Notes: generated by a model not told the origin, from the sequence alone. DNA of 64,000 nucleotides from Parvularcula marina (GCF_003399445.1 NZ_QUQO01000002.1:62001-126000); one strand, 5' to 3'. Shown: positions 42,746 through 52,157, counted from the first letter of the stretch. Translations and numbers: made by a program.

Positions 42746-43159
42746 GTGAGCGACGTAGCTGAAGATTACCGGCCGTCTGAAGACGAGCCCTTCATGAATG
42801 AGCGCCAGCAGGCCTATTTCCGGAAGAAACTTCTCGACTGGAAATCGGAAATTCTGAGCCAGAGCAAACTCACCATCGAGCAGATGCAGACCGACAGCCT
42901 GCATCTGGCTGATCCTGCGGACCGTGCTTCGAGTGAAACCGATCACTCGCTGGAGCTTCGGACTCGTGACCGCCAGCGCAAGCTGATCTCGAAGATCGAT
43001 TCTGCGATCCGACGGATCGACAATGGCGAGTATGGCTATTGCGAGGAAACCGGCGAGCCGATCGGCCTGAGACGTCTTGAAGCCCGGCCGACCGCGACCC
43101 TGTCGCTCGAAGCGCAGGAACAGCACGAGCGCCGCGAAAAAGTGCACCGCGACGACTAG
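42746..43159 (+). CDS. dksA: RNA polymerase-binding transcription factor DksA
   Basis: DksA binds the RNA polymerase secondary channel and works with ppGpp. From the GTG (GGGAGG five bases upstream) it has 137 residues. The coiled-coil tip motif DPADRA (D56, D59, A61) is intact. The zinc finger is reduced: C99 (in YGYCEETGEPIGLRRLEARPTATLS) is the only cysteine, and the other three E. coli positions are Thr, Ser and Ala. A cysteine-poor finger is known for alphaproteobacterial DksA. A longer frame from 42635 is rejected on RBS grounds. It converges with the downstream glycosyltransferase-deacetylase gene. Confidence 0.93.
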   Translation: MSDVAEDYRPSEDEPFMNERQQAYFRKKLLDWKSEILSQSKLTIEQMQTDSLHLADPADRASSETDHSLELRTRDRQRKLISKIDSAIRRIDNGEYGYCEETGEPIGLRRLEARPTATLSLEAQEQHERREKVHRDD

Positions 43160-45315
43160 GCGGTCTCGCTGACCTTTTTGTCGAAGGTTTCAACGCCGAG
43201 CGCATCTGCCAGCTCCGGCAAGGTGAGAGGGCTCACGCCCTCTGCCTGAAGCCAGCCAAAATAATCTTTCAGTACACTAAGCAAGCCTGCGACGCTGTTC
43301 TCGTCAGCCGAATATGGCGTGGCGCCAGCCGTGATGCTGGTCAGATGAAGTGCCGGCGTCAAAAGGCCAGTCTTCTTATTCAAGAGCTGACGGGAAAGCT
43401 TCTGCATATCCGAGAGGCTGTTGCCTTCCGGGGTCAGGCGGATGGGGGCCGTGCTCAGCGTCTGTAGACGGCGTCCGAGACCGCGCGCTTCTGGGCCGAT
43501 TGGATGCGGCGAGCCGAGCCCGCGAACCCAGCGCGATCCTGAGACCGGGATCACCCATTGGGTGCCATGCGGTGTTTTGCGCGTATGCGGCATGACGCTG
43601 AAGGTTGAGAAATCAGGGCCTTGAGTCTTCCGGAAATCGAACCCCGCAGACGGAGAGAAGTCGAGCATCACGCCTTCGCCGGCGAGTTGGTCGAGTACCC
43701 AGGGGGCAATGCCGTACCGTCCCGCGCGATGGGCGATGGGTGAGCAGCCGAAGCGGTTGCGATAGGCTGCCGTCAGGGCTCGGAGTTTTTTCTGGTGTTT
43801 GTCCGGATCAAGATGAAGCTGATAGGTCCGCGCTGGGCTCAACTCTTCGCCATTGGGCGGCGTCGACCAGCTATGCAGGTGAAGTCCGCAATAGGCGGTC
43901 CCCTCTGCATGCCAGCGCGCCAGCCGTCCGCCGATTTCATCATCCTCCATCAGCGGATAGGTGACAAAGTATAGCGGCGTGACACCAGCCTCACGTGCCG
44001 CCGCCTGCAGTCGCTCGAGCCCTTCTGCGGGCGGTACTCGCCAGTCGGTGTAATTGCCTTCCCAGTCAAAGAGTTCTTCGGTGTCGACCGTCAGGATGAA
44101 GGAAGGGGTTTCAAGCGGCATCTCCTGTGCCTCGCCCCAGCCGATAGAAGAGCTGCGTCGCACTGCCCGCTGCCAGACGGAGGAGACGTCATTTGCGACC
44201 TCGTCCCAGCCAAATTGTTCCGCATACCGGCGCGTTGCGCTGCGCTGAGGCGGATCGGAGAGAACCGTCATCGCTGCTGTTGCGAGCGCCATGGGGGTGC
44301 GTTCTGCAGTCACGATCCCGGCTTCGGGGGCGGTGATGACTTCGGCCACGCCGCCCGCAGGGGCGGAGACACAAGGCGTGCCGCAGGCCATCGCTTCGAG
44401 CAGGACATTGGGCCAGCCCTCGCGGTCAGAGCCCAGCATCAGAAGATCTGCATGCGCATAAAAACCGGCAAGCGCGTGATGCGGCTGCTCACCTGCGAAA
44501 TGTACCCGGTCAGACAGTTTGAGCGCCTTGACCCGTTGGCGGAGGGCGGGCTCTTCGATGCCGCCGCCCACGATGACCAGATGCGCGCGGGGGATGTGCT
44601 CAAGCGCAGAGATGACGAGGTCATGGCCCTTGCGCTGGATCAGATGGCCGACCGAAAGGATCAGCGGCGCCTCTGTTTTGGGCAGGCGCTCAGCGCGGGG
44701 CGCATCGGGATGGAAGGTCTTCAGATCGACGCCATTGCGGATGGTCGTGACCTTGGATGGATCCGCACCAAGACCGATAAGGTCTTTGCGTAAGGCTTCT
44801 GCGACCGTGATGATGTGGTCTGCATCGGCAACGGCTTCGAGGATCAGCCGCCGCGGCCCCGGATAGCCGGGCAGGAGGGTCACATCGCTGCCGCGCGCGG
44901 TCAGAACGACTGGCAGGCCGAGGCGCTTGCCGACGCGGGTCGCGGCAACGCCATCAGGAAAAAGATAATGGGCATCAAGAATGTCCGGCTCGAACCCGTT
45001 CTTTCGGGCCTCAAGGACGGCATTTTCAAAAACGCGCTCAAGCTGTCCCACGGCGGCCATCATGCCAAATTTGGGAAACATCAGATAAGGCGGATGGGTA
45101 ATCGAAATCCCGTGACGCTCTTCCTGCCGAGGGGGGTTGGCATAAGAGGCCCAATCGCCGAAGACTTCGTGCGACAGGGGAAAATAGGGGATTGGCGCAA
45201 CCACACTAATGTTATTTCCATGCGCGCGCAGGGCGCGAAGGCGATTTTCCACGAAAATTCCGTGGCGTGGCCGCGCTGGATAGGGGTACAAGGTGGTTAG
45301 GGCGAGAACATTCAT
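43156..45315 (-). CDS. fusion of GT4 glycosyltransferase and polysaccharide deacetylase-like domain
   Basis: A 719-residue fusion. Residues 1-395 form a GT-B glycosyltransferase of family 4 (HGIFVENRLRAL, LTARGSDVTLLP, RNGVDLKTFHPD, SDREGWPNVLLEAMACGTP). Residues from about 400 form an NodB-like region (SFILTVDTEELFDWEGNYTDWRVP, AYCGLHLHSWSTPP, PIAHRAGRYGIAPW). The second half resembles WalW-type proteins more than typical chitin deacetylases, and the metal His pair is in LHLHSW. It diverges from the sugar transferase gene and probably acts in the same exopolysaccharide pathway. Confidence 0.85.
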   Translation of the reverse strand: MNVLALTTLYPYPARPRHGIFVENRLRALRAHGNNISVVAPIPYFPLSHEVFGDWASYANPPRQEERHGISITHPPYLMFPKFGMMAAVGQLERVFENAVLEARKNGFEPDILDAHYLFPDGVAATRVGKRLGLPVVLTARGSDVTLLPGYPGPRRLILEAVADADHIITVAEALRKDLIGLGADPSKVTTIRNGVDLKTFHPDAPRAERLPKTEAPLILSVGHLIQRKGHDLVISALEHIPRAHLVIVGGGIEEPALRQRVKALKLSDRVHFAGEQPHHALAGFYAHADLLMLGSDREGWPNVLLEAMACGTPCVSAPAGGVAEVITAPEAGIVTAERTPMALATAAMTVLSDPPQRSATRRYAEQFGWDEVANDVSSVWQRAVRRSSSIGWGEAQEMPLETPSFILTVDTEELFDWEGNYTDWRVPPAEGLERLQAAAREAGVTPLYFVTYPLMEDDEIGGRLARWHAEGTAYCGLHLHSWSTPPNGEELSPARTYQLHLDPDKHQKKLRALTAAYRNRFGCSPIAHRAGRYGIAPWVLDQLAGEGVMLDFSPSAGFDFRKTQGPDFSTFSVMPHTRKTPHGTQWVIPVSGSRWVRGLGSPHPIGPEARGLGRRLQTLSTAPIRLTPEGNSLSDMQKLSRQLLNKKTGLLTPALHLTSITAGATPYSADENSVAGLLSVLKDYFGWLQAEGVSPLTLPELADALGVETFDKKVSETA

Positions 45316-45389
45316 GGTGTGTCCTGTCTAACCAGAGCCTCGTTAATGCGAGGTACGGTTAACAGGAAAAAATCCCCTTATGGGCGAAT

Positions 45390-45406
45390 TTGGCACCCGG
45401 TTTGCT
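45390..45406 (+). promoter_or_regulatory. sigma-54 promoter of the exopolysaccharide operon
   Basis: TTGGCACCCGGTTTGCT matches the -24/-12 consensus TGGCAC-N5-TTGC, with the invariant GG (45392-45393) and GC (45404-45405) exactly 10 bp apart. It is about 83 bp before the sugar transferase ATG. Sigma-54 promoters are described for PEP-CTERM/XrtA exopolysaccharide systems, where PrsK/PrsR regulate with RpoN; none of those genes is in this window. Confidence 0.7.
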
Positions 45407-45488
45407 TCCTATGCCTTGCGGAGAGAGAGCCGCTGACCCGTTTGTGTACAGGGTCGGTCTTGAGTTGAGTACGATTGGGGTTAGTTCA

Positions 45489-46358
45489 ATGGTGTGGTTG
45501 GATGCATTTGTCACCGTGGTCCTGTTTCTTGCGGCCATTGCGGCGGGGGCGATGATCGTCAATCATCGTCTGGCAGCGCAGTCAGATTCTGGGGCTGGAT
45601 CTTCGGTCGGCGAGAAGTCGACGCAGAGCCCGGCGCTGGTCCTTCAGGACACGGTCAGCAAAGCGGTCTCCGGTCAGACGGGCGCAGCAGACTCAGCGCC
45701 TGAGGGCTGGATCGACCCGCTTCTTTATGATCGCGAAAAGACCATGAAGACGCCCCTGGTCCGTAAGGCATTCTTTAGCCGTTTCCTCAAACGGAGCATG
45801 GATGTCTTGCTCTCCTTGATGCTGATCATCTTCACGGCGCCGTTGATCATCGCGGTGGCGATCCTGATCAAAATGGATTCCCGTGGACCAGTTTTCTACC
45901 AGCAGGCGCGGATGGGCCGTGATGGCAAGGTCTTTCGTATCCTGAAATTCCGGACCATGCGGACCAATGCCGAAGAGAATGGTCCCCGCTGGGCCGAAAA
46001 GGGTGACAACCGGATCACCAAGATCGGCTCCTTCCTGCGCCGCTCCCGGATCGATGAGATCCCGCAGGCGATCAACATTCTTCGCGGCGATATGAGCTTT
46101 GTCGGCCCGCGTCCCGAACGCCCTGAATTCAGCGAGAAACTGGCCGCCGAAATTCCGAATTTCGAAGCCCGGACGCTCGTTAAGCCGGGCCTGACCGGCT
46201 GGGCCCAGGTGAACCTTCCTTATGCGGCATCGGTCAGCGATACCCGCATGAAGCTCGCCTATGATCTTTATTACATCGAAAAACAGAGCGCCTGGCTCGA
46301 TTTTCTCATTGTTCTTAAGACTTTCCGGGTAGCTCTCTTCTCCGATAGCGCGCACTGA
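45489..46358 (+). CDS. priming sugar transferase (undecaprenyl-phosphate type)
   Basis: 289 residues. An N-terminal membrane segment (VTVVLFLAAIAAGAMIV) and a linker are followed by a second hydrophobic helix (MDVLLSLMLIIFTAPLIIAVAI) and the bacterial sugar-transferase core: KFRTMR, FLRRSRIDEIPQ, GDMSFVGPRPE and KPGLTGWAQV. Such enzymes attach the first sugar phosphate to undecaprenyl phosphate. The ATG at 45489 has no strong RBS and the upstream frame start at 45390 lies at the sigma-54 -24 element, so it is not used. Confidence 0.92.
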   Translation: MVWLDAFVTVVLFLAAIAAGAMIVNHRLAAQSDSGAGSSVGEKSTQSPALVLQDTVSKAVSGQTGAADSAPEGWIDPLLYDREKTMKTPLVRKAFFSRFLKRSMDVLLSLMLIIFTAPLIIAVAILIKMDSRGPVFYQQARMGRDGKVFRILKFRTMRTNAEENGPRWAEKGDNRITKIGSFLRRSRIDEIPQAINILRGDMSFVGPRPERPEFSEKLAAEIPNFEARTLVKPGLTGWAQVNLPYAASVSDTRMKLAYDLYYIEKQSAWLDFLIVLKTFRVALFSDSAH

Positions 46359-46396
46359 ACATGCCGGGCGGCTGGTCCGGACGAGGAATGCCGAAC

Positions 46397-48922
46397 ATGA
46401 CCCGACTGCCCTGCCTGATCGCGGCACTCTTCGGAGTGCTTTGTCTGTCTACTGCTGGCGCCACGCCGGACAAGGAGACAGCGAGCGGGGAGAACCCGCG
46501 TGTCGCGATGCTGCGATATGAAGCTGCGATCAAAGACGACCCTGATGATCTTGATGCCCGGTTCGGCCTCGCAGAAGCCCTGCTTCAGCTGGGCGAATAT
46601 GACCGCGCCGAGAAAATGGCCGAGATCGTCATGCGGCGTGCGAGTGACAAGGAAGCCCGGCTCGTCTTCGCAGAAGCCCTGCTGCGTCAGGGCCGGATCG
46701 ATGATGCCGCAAAAGCGCTCGATGTTTCCTATGAGCTGTCATCCGATGGGGCGGCGCTCAAATCTGTGATTGATGCCGAACAGGCCCTTTCGGTTGGCAA
46801 TTACGAGGCCGCGCTTCGGGCGATCGAGCCGACCACGGGGCATCCGCGATATGCGCCGATGGCGCGGGTTGTCGCGGCGCGCGCTTTTTACGCCGTGGGC
46901 AATCTCTCCATGGCCAAGCGGTTGATCGACGACATCATCGCCGATGGTGGCGACAGCCTGACGGCGCTTCTCTTTCGTGCGCGGCTTGCCTTGCGGGCAG
47001 GCGATCCGGGGACAGCCATGCGGTTGGCCGACGGCATTGATGCGCTCGACAAGGGCAATATTTCGGCAGGCTCAATCGTCATCGAAGCCCTCTTACGCGA
47101 AGGCCGCATTGATGAGGCCCGCGCACGCCTTAACAGACTGAAAGCCGTCAGTCTTGATGATCCGCGTCCGGCCTATCTTGAAGGCATCATTCTCGCTGCT
47201 GAAGGCAAGACCCGCGACGCGGCCCTCCGCGTTGGCGGCATTGAGGAATGGCTCACCTATAATTCAGGCGGGGCGATTTTCCTTGCCGGCCTTAAATCCG
47301 AGCTTGGTTTTTCCAGTCAGGCCGAGGCGATCCTGCGCCAGCGGCTGACGGCGGAGCCCGGCGATCTTGCGGTGATCCGTGAGCTGACGGGCCTGCTCGA
47401 CCGTGACGGCCGAGCAGATGAGGCCGATGAAGTGATGAAACGCTCGCTGAGCATCATGCCCGGCCATCCGGTGCTGGTGCAGCTTGAAGCCGACCGGCTC
47501 GCCGCAAGAGGGGATTTTGATGCCTCGGTGGCCCTCCTTTCCAAACTGCCCGAAGGTGCTGCTCAGACGGGGCTGTGGGATGTGCTGGGACAACAAAATG
47601 ATGATGTCACGGCGGCCCGTATGTTTGCCTCGATCCGCGCGGGCGATCCGCAGAGCGCGATTGAGATGGCCGAAGCTGCGGGCACGGATGACATCATGGT
47701 ACAGAACATGCTGGCGGCAGCGCTCGCCGACACGGGCGAGATCGAATCCGCAAAATCCGTCCTTGATCGGCTGATTACCAAAGAGCCTGATTTTCTGGCC
47801 GCCATCGTCAACCGGGCAGGGCTGGAGCCGGGGCCGACCGCACTGGTCGACACGCTGACACTGGCCGAGAAGGCCGGGGCGACATCGGCCCGTATTCATC
47901 GTCAGCTTGCGATTGAGGCGTTCGTTGTTGGCGATACAGCCAAAGCTCTCGATGCGGCCAGCAAGGCGGCGGAGGCGGAGGACAGTATCGCGTCCGACAA
48001 ACTGCTCACCGCGCGCATCCACCTTGCCATGGGGCAGGGCGAAGAAGCGGCGGCCTCCCTTATGGCGATCCCCACACGCGAAAATGAACCGGTGTCGGAA
48101 CAGGTCTACCGTCTCTGGCTCCTCAGCCTTGCAGGCGAAGAGGAGAAGGCAATCGAAGCTGCCGCCAAGATCGCGCTGCCTCAGAACGAGCAGCTTGCCG
48201 GTCTTCAGCTTGCGGACATCTTTGATCGGGCGGACGATAAGGAGCGCGAGGCCGGTATTCTGGCGACGCTCCGCCGGTCAGCGCCTGATAATCTCTCCCT
48301 GACCGAACGCTATCTGATGGCGCTTGCGGCAGAAGATCTCTCTGCTGCCCAGCGCGCGCTCGCCTCTACTCCCGGACTTTCGCAGGAGCTGCGCGCAGCG
48401 CTTGGCGCGCGGCTCTTGATCGAAGCGGGCAGGGTATCGGAGGCCCGGACCGCGCTCGAAAAGATGACACCGTCCGCAGCGGTGTTCGCGACGGAGCTGT
48501 CGATTGCCGAGAGCCCTGCGGAGAAACGCGATCTTCTGGGCCGGATGGCCCGCTATTCGGCGGCGACGCCGGGGGATGCAGGCGTGCTGGTTCTCCTCAG
48601 CGGTCTTGCCATTGAACTTGGGGATCTGCCGCGTGCCGAGAATGCGCTGAGCGGGGCTTTGGCCGCGATGCCGGGCAATCCGGGGGTGCTCAACAATCTT
48701 GCGCTCGCCCGGCAGAAAAAGTCACTGGTCGAAGCCCTTCGTCTTGCGGAGGAAGCCTATCAGGCGGCCCCGGAAGAGCCGGCGTTCGCCGAGACCTATG
48801 CCAGCCTGCTCGTTGAGAGCCGGGATCAGGCGCGGGCGGGCCGGGTAGCACGAAGGGCGCTGCTTGCTGACCCGCGTGCCGAGAGCCTCGTGCCGTTCCG
48901 TGATCTTGGCCTTCGCGGCTAA
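46397..48922 (+). CDS. large TPR-repeat protein of the exopolysaccharide locus (PrsT-like)
   Basis: 841 residues with a signal peptide (MTRLPCLIAALFGVLCLSTAGA) and at least fifteen helical repeats of TPR type across the whole length (ARFGLAEALLQLGEYDRAEKMAEI is one). TPR proteins of this size accompany XrtA-type exosortase/EPS loci (PrsT), which fits the place here. The start could also be 46361, but the second methionine gives the better signal peptide. It overlaps no neighbour; sugar transferase stops 38 bp before. It may help polymer export or assembly at the inner membrane. Confidence 0.85.
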   Translation: MTRLPCLIAALFGVLCLSTAGATPDKETASGENPRVAMLRYEAAIKDDPDDLDARFGLAEALLQLGEYDRAEKMAEIVMRRASDKEARLVFAEALLRQGRIDDAAKALDVSYELSSDGAALKSVIDAEQALSVGNYEAALRAIEPTTGHPRYAPMARVVAARAFYAVGNLSMAKRLIDDIIADGGDSLTALLFRARLALRAGDPGTAMRLADGIDALDKGNISAGSIVIEALLREGRIDEARARLNRLKAVSLDDPRPAYLEGIILAAEGKTRDAALRVGGIEEWLTYNSGGAIFLAGLKSELGFSSQAEAILRQRLTAEPGDLAVIRELTGLLDRDGRADEADEVMKRSLSIMPGHPVLVQLEADRLAARGDFDASVALLSKLPEGAAQTGLWDVLGQQNDDVTAARMFASIRAGDPQSAIEMAEAAGTDDIMVQNMLAAALADTGEIESAKSVLDRLITKEPDFLAAIVNRAGLEPGPTALVDTLTLAEKAGATSARIHRQLAIEAFVVGDTAKALDAASKAAEAEDSIASDKLLTARIHLAMGQGEEAAASLMAIPTRENEPVSEQVYRLWLLSLAGEEEKAIEAAAKIALPQNEQLAGLQLADIFDRADDKEREAGILATLRRSAPDNLSLTERYLMALAAEDLSAAQRALASTPGLSQELRAALGARLLIEAGRVSEARTALEKMTPSAAVFATELSIAESPAEKRDLLGRMARYSAATPGDAGVLVLLSGLAIELGDLPRAENALSGALAAMPGNPGVLNNLALARQKKSLVEALRLAEEAYQAAPEEPAFAETYASLLVESRDQARAGRVARRALLADPRAESLVPFRDLGLRG

Positions 48923-49013
48923 CCGCCAAGCAATTTTGCTGTGCGTGACCCGGTAAGATAAGGCATTTTTGGATTGTAACCGCGTGATGGAAATTCGTTG
49001 AAAGCGATTGTCA

Positions 49014-49043
49014 CCCTTCTTGCACAGGTTGCGGCAAGAAGGG
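49014..49043 (+). promoter_or_regulatory. leader hairpin before the polysaccharide export gene
   Basis: CCCTTCTTGC and GCAAGAAGGG form a perfect 10-bp inverted repeat around a 10-nt loop, 28 bp before the export lipoprotein start and 91 bp after the TPR gene. No T-run follows, so it is more likely a 5'-leader structure or operator than a terminator. Confidence 0.55.
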
Positions 49044-49071
49044 CTCCTGCACCAGCTGAGGGGTGAGAAAG

Positions 49072-49713
49072 ATGTTTCAGATGAAGACAGTGTTCAAAGC
49101 ATGTGTGGCCGGGGCGGCAGGTTTGCTCCTGCTGGCAGGCTGCGCCACGGATACGACGCCGGCCATCCAGGCGGCATCGGCCATTGATGTGCCGACCGAG
49201 GATACCAGCCCGTCCTATCTGATCGGGCCCTATGATGAGCTCGAAGTATTCGTGTGGCGGGCCGATGAGCTCTCGACCGATGTCACCGTCCGTCCGGATG
49301 GCCGCATCTCGACGCCGCTGGTCAAGGACATGATGGCCGCCGGCAAGACGCCGTCCGAGCTGTCGCAGGATATCGAGCAGGCGCTGGCCGCTTACGTCAA
49401 AGACCCGGAAGTCACCGTCATTGTCGGGCAGTTCTCCTCGACCTTTGACCAGCAGATCCGCGTCATCGGCGAGGCCCAGCAGCCGCGCGCCATTCCCTAT
49501 CAGACCGGCATGACCGTCCTCGACGTTATGCTTGAGGTCGGGGGGCTGACGGAGTTTGCCTCCGGCAACCGGGCCAAGCTGATCCGGGGCCGTGGCGACA
49601 ATCAGCAAACCTACCGTGTTCGTCTGAATGACCTCATGCGCCGCGGCGATGTCTCGGCCAATGTGCCGGTCCGTCCGGGCGACGTCATTCTGATCCCGGA
49701 AACCCTGTTCTGA
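49072..49713 (+). CDS. polysaccharide export lipoprotein (Wza-like, short XrtA type)
   Basis: 213 residues: a lipoprotein signal peptide (LLLLAGCA), a poly-export domain (YLIGPYDELEVFVWRADELSTDVTVRPDGRISTPLV) and SLBB-like strands ending in NVPVRPGDVILIPETLF. It is much shorter than Wza (about 380), as in PEP-CTERM/XrtA loci. It should form or gate the outer-membrane exit for the polymer. GAGGGGTGAGAA precedes the ATGs at 49072 and 49081; 49063 (GTG) is a third possibility. Confidence 0.9.
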   Translation: MFQMKTVFKACVAGAAGLLLLAGCATDTTPAIQAASAIDVPTEDTSPSYLIGPYDELEVFVWRADELSTDVTVRPDGRISTPLVKDMMAAGKTPSELSQDIEQALAAYVKDPEVTVIVGQFSSTFDQQIRVIGEAQQPRAIPYQTGMTVLDVMLEVGGLTEFASGNRAKLIRGRGDNQQTYRVRLNDLMRRGDVSANVPVRPGDVILIPETLF

Positions 49714-49748
49714 CGGAAAGCCATTTCGTCCGTTGAGTGAGTACTGAT

Positions 49749-51272
49749 ATGCCGAGTTTCATCACCAGTCTTCCGCGGCCCATCGTTCGCAGCCTTGTCG
49801 GGATGTGGCGTCACCGCTGGCTTGCCGTGATCCTTGCCTGGATCGCCGCCATTGTGGGCTGGATCATGGTGTCGACCATTCCTGATCTCTATGAGAGCCG
49901 GGCGCAGGTCTACATAAATACGGACACGGCACTCGACTCAACGATCTCGGAAGTTGGGGTCCGCCCCAATCTTGAAAAGGGTGTGCGGATTATCCGCCGT
50001 CAGCTTCTCAGCCGTGATAATATGGAACGGCTGATCTACAATACGGGCCTCGATGCCGATATTTCGGGCGAGGCCCAGCTCCAGCGCCACATGGACAGTC
50101 TGGCCAACCGGATCGATGTCCGCATGGACGAGGAGGGATACTTCACCTTCCGCTTCGCCCATCGCGATCCCAAGACCGCGCAAAAGGTCGTTGCGACCCT
50201 GCTGGATATCTTCATTGAGCAGAACCTTGAGACGGCCTCCGCCGATGTGAACAAGGCGATGCAGAATCTTGATCGGGAACTGGCCCTGCGCCGGAGCGAG
50301 CTCGATGAAATCGATGGCCGCATCACGGAGTTCCGCCGGGAGAATGCGTCAGAGCTTGCGGGCTCGCGCCGTCTCAACCGGCTACTCGACAACAAGCTCG
50401 ATGAAGTCGGCCGGATTGATGACATGATCTCTCTGGCCGAAGCCCGGGCCCAGCGCCTGCGCGGTACGCTGAGCGTCACCCCGCGCTATGCGTCTGACAA
50501 TGATCTTGATGCGCTGAAGCTCCAGCTTGCGACGCTCCAGACGCTCTATACCGATACCTATCCCGATATTGTGCGCCTCAAGGCCCAGATCGCGGAGTTT
50601 GAATCGGGCTCGTCCACCCTGCCGGAGAACCCGGTCTATGAAGAGGCCGAGCGCGCGCTGGTCGCGGCCAATGATGAGGTCACATCGCTGCGTAGCCGCA
50701 AGAACCGGCTTCAGAACGAAATCGACGAGATGACCCTCGATGCAGCGGAAACGCCGGAGGCCGAAGCCCAGCTCGAAGCCCTGATGCGGGATCGTGACCG
50801 GGTCGAGACGACCTACCTCGATCTCTCTCGCGAGCGGACCGAGATGGATGTCTACGCCAACCTCAATCGCGGGGGCGGGGCAATCGAATATACCCGTTTT
50901 GAAGCGCCGAAGGTGGCGGCAACGCCAATCTGGCCGCCGCGCGGGCTCTTCATGATCGCTGTCGCCCTGATGGCGACGGGTGCTGCGATCGGTGTTGTCC
51001 TGATGCTGACCCTGTTTGACCGGACCTACACCCAGCCTGCTGACCTTGAAGCGTCCTTCGGTCTGCCGGTCCTTGGCGGGATTTCCCCGGCACCAACGGT
51101 TGGGAAACGCTTTTGGCTTATAGGAGAGAGAGCTGGGCTTTTTGCGGCCGTTGCGGGGCTCTTCCTCGTGGCCGCTGGTCTCAGCTGGTGGGTCGGCCAG
51201 AGTTTCGGGGCCGATGGGGGCAACGCGGTTGCCGAAGTAGAACAGGTAAGGACCCTTGCGGGTCTACGGTAA
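49749..51272 (+). CDS. polysaccharide chain-length determinant (Wzz/GNVR type)
   Basis: 507 residues. N-terminal membrane helix (LAVILAWIAAIVGWIMVSTIP), long periplasmic coiled-coil region with AQVYINTDTALDSTI and IDGRITEFRRENA, and C-terminal helices around PPRGLFMIAVALMATGAAIGVVLML and AGLFAAVAGLFLVAAG. This is the Wzz/GNVR layout of XrtA-locus proteins. It sets chain length with the partner kinase, which follows after 4 bp. GTG at 49737 is an alternative start. Confidence 0.92.
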   Translation: MPSFITSLPRPIVRSLVGMWRHRWLAVILAWIAAIVGWIMVSTIPDLYESRAQVYINTDTALDSTISEVGVRPNLEKGVRIIRRQLLSRDNMERLIYNTGLDADISGEAQLQRHMDSLANRIDVRMDEEGYFTFRFAHRDPKTAQKVVATLLDIFIEQNLETASADVNKAMQNLDRELALRRSELDEIDGRITEFRRENASELAGSRRLNRLLDNKLDEVGRIDDMISLAEARAQRLRGTLSVTPRYASDNDLDALKLQLATLQTLYTDTYPDIVRLKAQIAEFESGSSTLPENPVYEEAERALVAANDEVTSLRSRKNRLQNEIDEMTLDAAETPEAEAQLEALMRDRDRVETTYLDLSRERTEMDVYANLNRGGGAIEYTRFEAPKVAATPIWPPRGLFMIAVALMATGAAIGVVLMLTLFDRTYTQPADLEASFGLPVLGGISPAPTVGKRFWLIGERAGLFAAVAGLFLVAAGLSWWVGQSFGADGGNAVAEVEQVRTLAGLR

Positions 51273-51276
51273 AGCG

Positions 51277-52155
51277 ATGGATCGACCGATGACCGACAAG
51301 GCCAGCGACACGAGTTCGGAGTACAGCCCCGCGGATTCAGACGCGGCGGATGTCTCCGACGAGATCGCTGAAGAGGCCGCTGACGAGGCCGATAATCCCA
51401 ATGAATTCACGCTGGATGACGAGTTTCTCGCCTCCCGCGGCTTTTTTGCGGCCGCTGACAAGCCGCACCGGGTGGCGCTTGAGATGCGCGGCGTCAAACG
51501 CCGCCTGCTGCGCCGACTGGGGTTCTCGCGCCGCCGCGACAGTGACAAGCGCAATGGCAATACTGTGCTCGTCACCTCGACCCGGCCAGCCGAAGGCAAG
51601 ACCTTCACCGCGATCAATCTCGCGCTGAGCCTCGTCGCAGAAGATGGCATCGGCACGGTCCTGATCGATGCCGATGCGCCGCGTCCGCGCGTCCTGCACC
51701 AGCTTGGCATCCCGAATAACCGTCAGGGCCTGATGGAGCTCTTGAGCAAGAAAGAGGGCGTGACCCTCGATGACTGCCTGCTCAATGAGCGCTTCCGGCC
51801 GTTCTCGATCCTGCCGGTCGGCACCCCGCCATGCCCGCAGACCGAGCTTTTCGCGCAGAATGAGGCAAAAACCCTGCTGCGTGAGATTTCCAATCGCTTC
51901 AGCGACCGGCTGGTTATTGTCGACTCTCCGCCCGTTCTCGCGATGCCGGATGCTGTGCTTCTCGCGCCACTCGTCGACGAAGTCATCTTTGTGGTAGAAG
52001 CGAACGCCACATCCGAGCCTGCGGTTGCGACCGCGATCGACGAGCTGCTTGAGGTCAATGAGAAGGTCTCCCTGATCCTCAACAAGTGCCTCGTGCCGGG
52101 CGAAGCCGCCCACTATTATTCCTATGAGGAATATTATTCACGGAAAGGGGGATAG
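51277..52155 (+). CDS. tyrosine autokinase of the exopolysaccharide locus (BY-kinase)
   Basis: 292 residues. An acidic N-terminal tail (about 14-50) precedes the P-loop kinase core: Walker A STRPAEGKT (101-109), Walker A' VLIDADA (128-134) and Walker B VIVDSPPV. The C-terminus is a tyrosine cluster (HYYSYEEYYSRKGG), the usual autophosphorylation site. The membrane activator domain is on the separate Wzz protein upstream, as in Gram-positive and XrtA-type systems. ATG at 51289 is an alternative start. Confidence 0.92.
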   Translation: MDRPMTDKASDTSSEYSPADSDAADVSDEIAEEAADEADNPNEFTLDDEFLASRGFFAAADKPHRVALEMRGVKRRLLRRLGFSRRRDSDKRNGNTVLVTSTRPAEGKTFTAINLALSLVAEDGIGTVLIDADAPRPRVLHQLGIPNNRQGLMELLSKKEGVTLDDCLLNERFRPFSILPVGTPPCPQTELFAQNEAKTLLREISNRFSDRLVIVDSPPVLAMPDAVLLAPLVDEVIFVVEANATSEPAVATAIDELLEVNEKVSLILNKCLVPGEAAHYYSYEEYYSRKGG

Positions 52156-52157
52156 CC

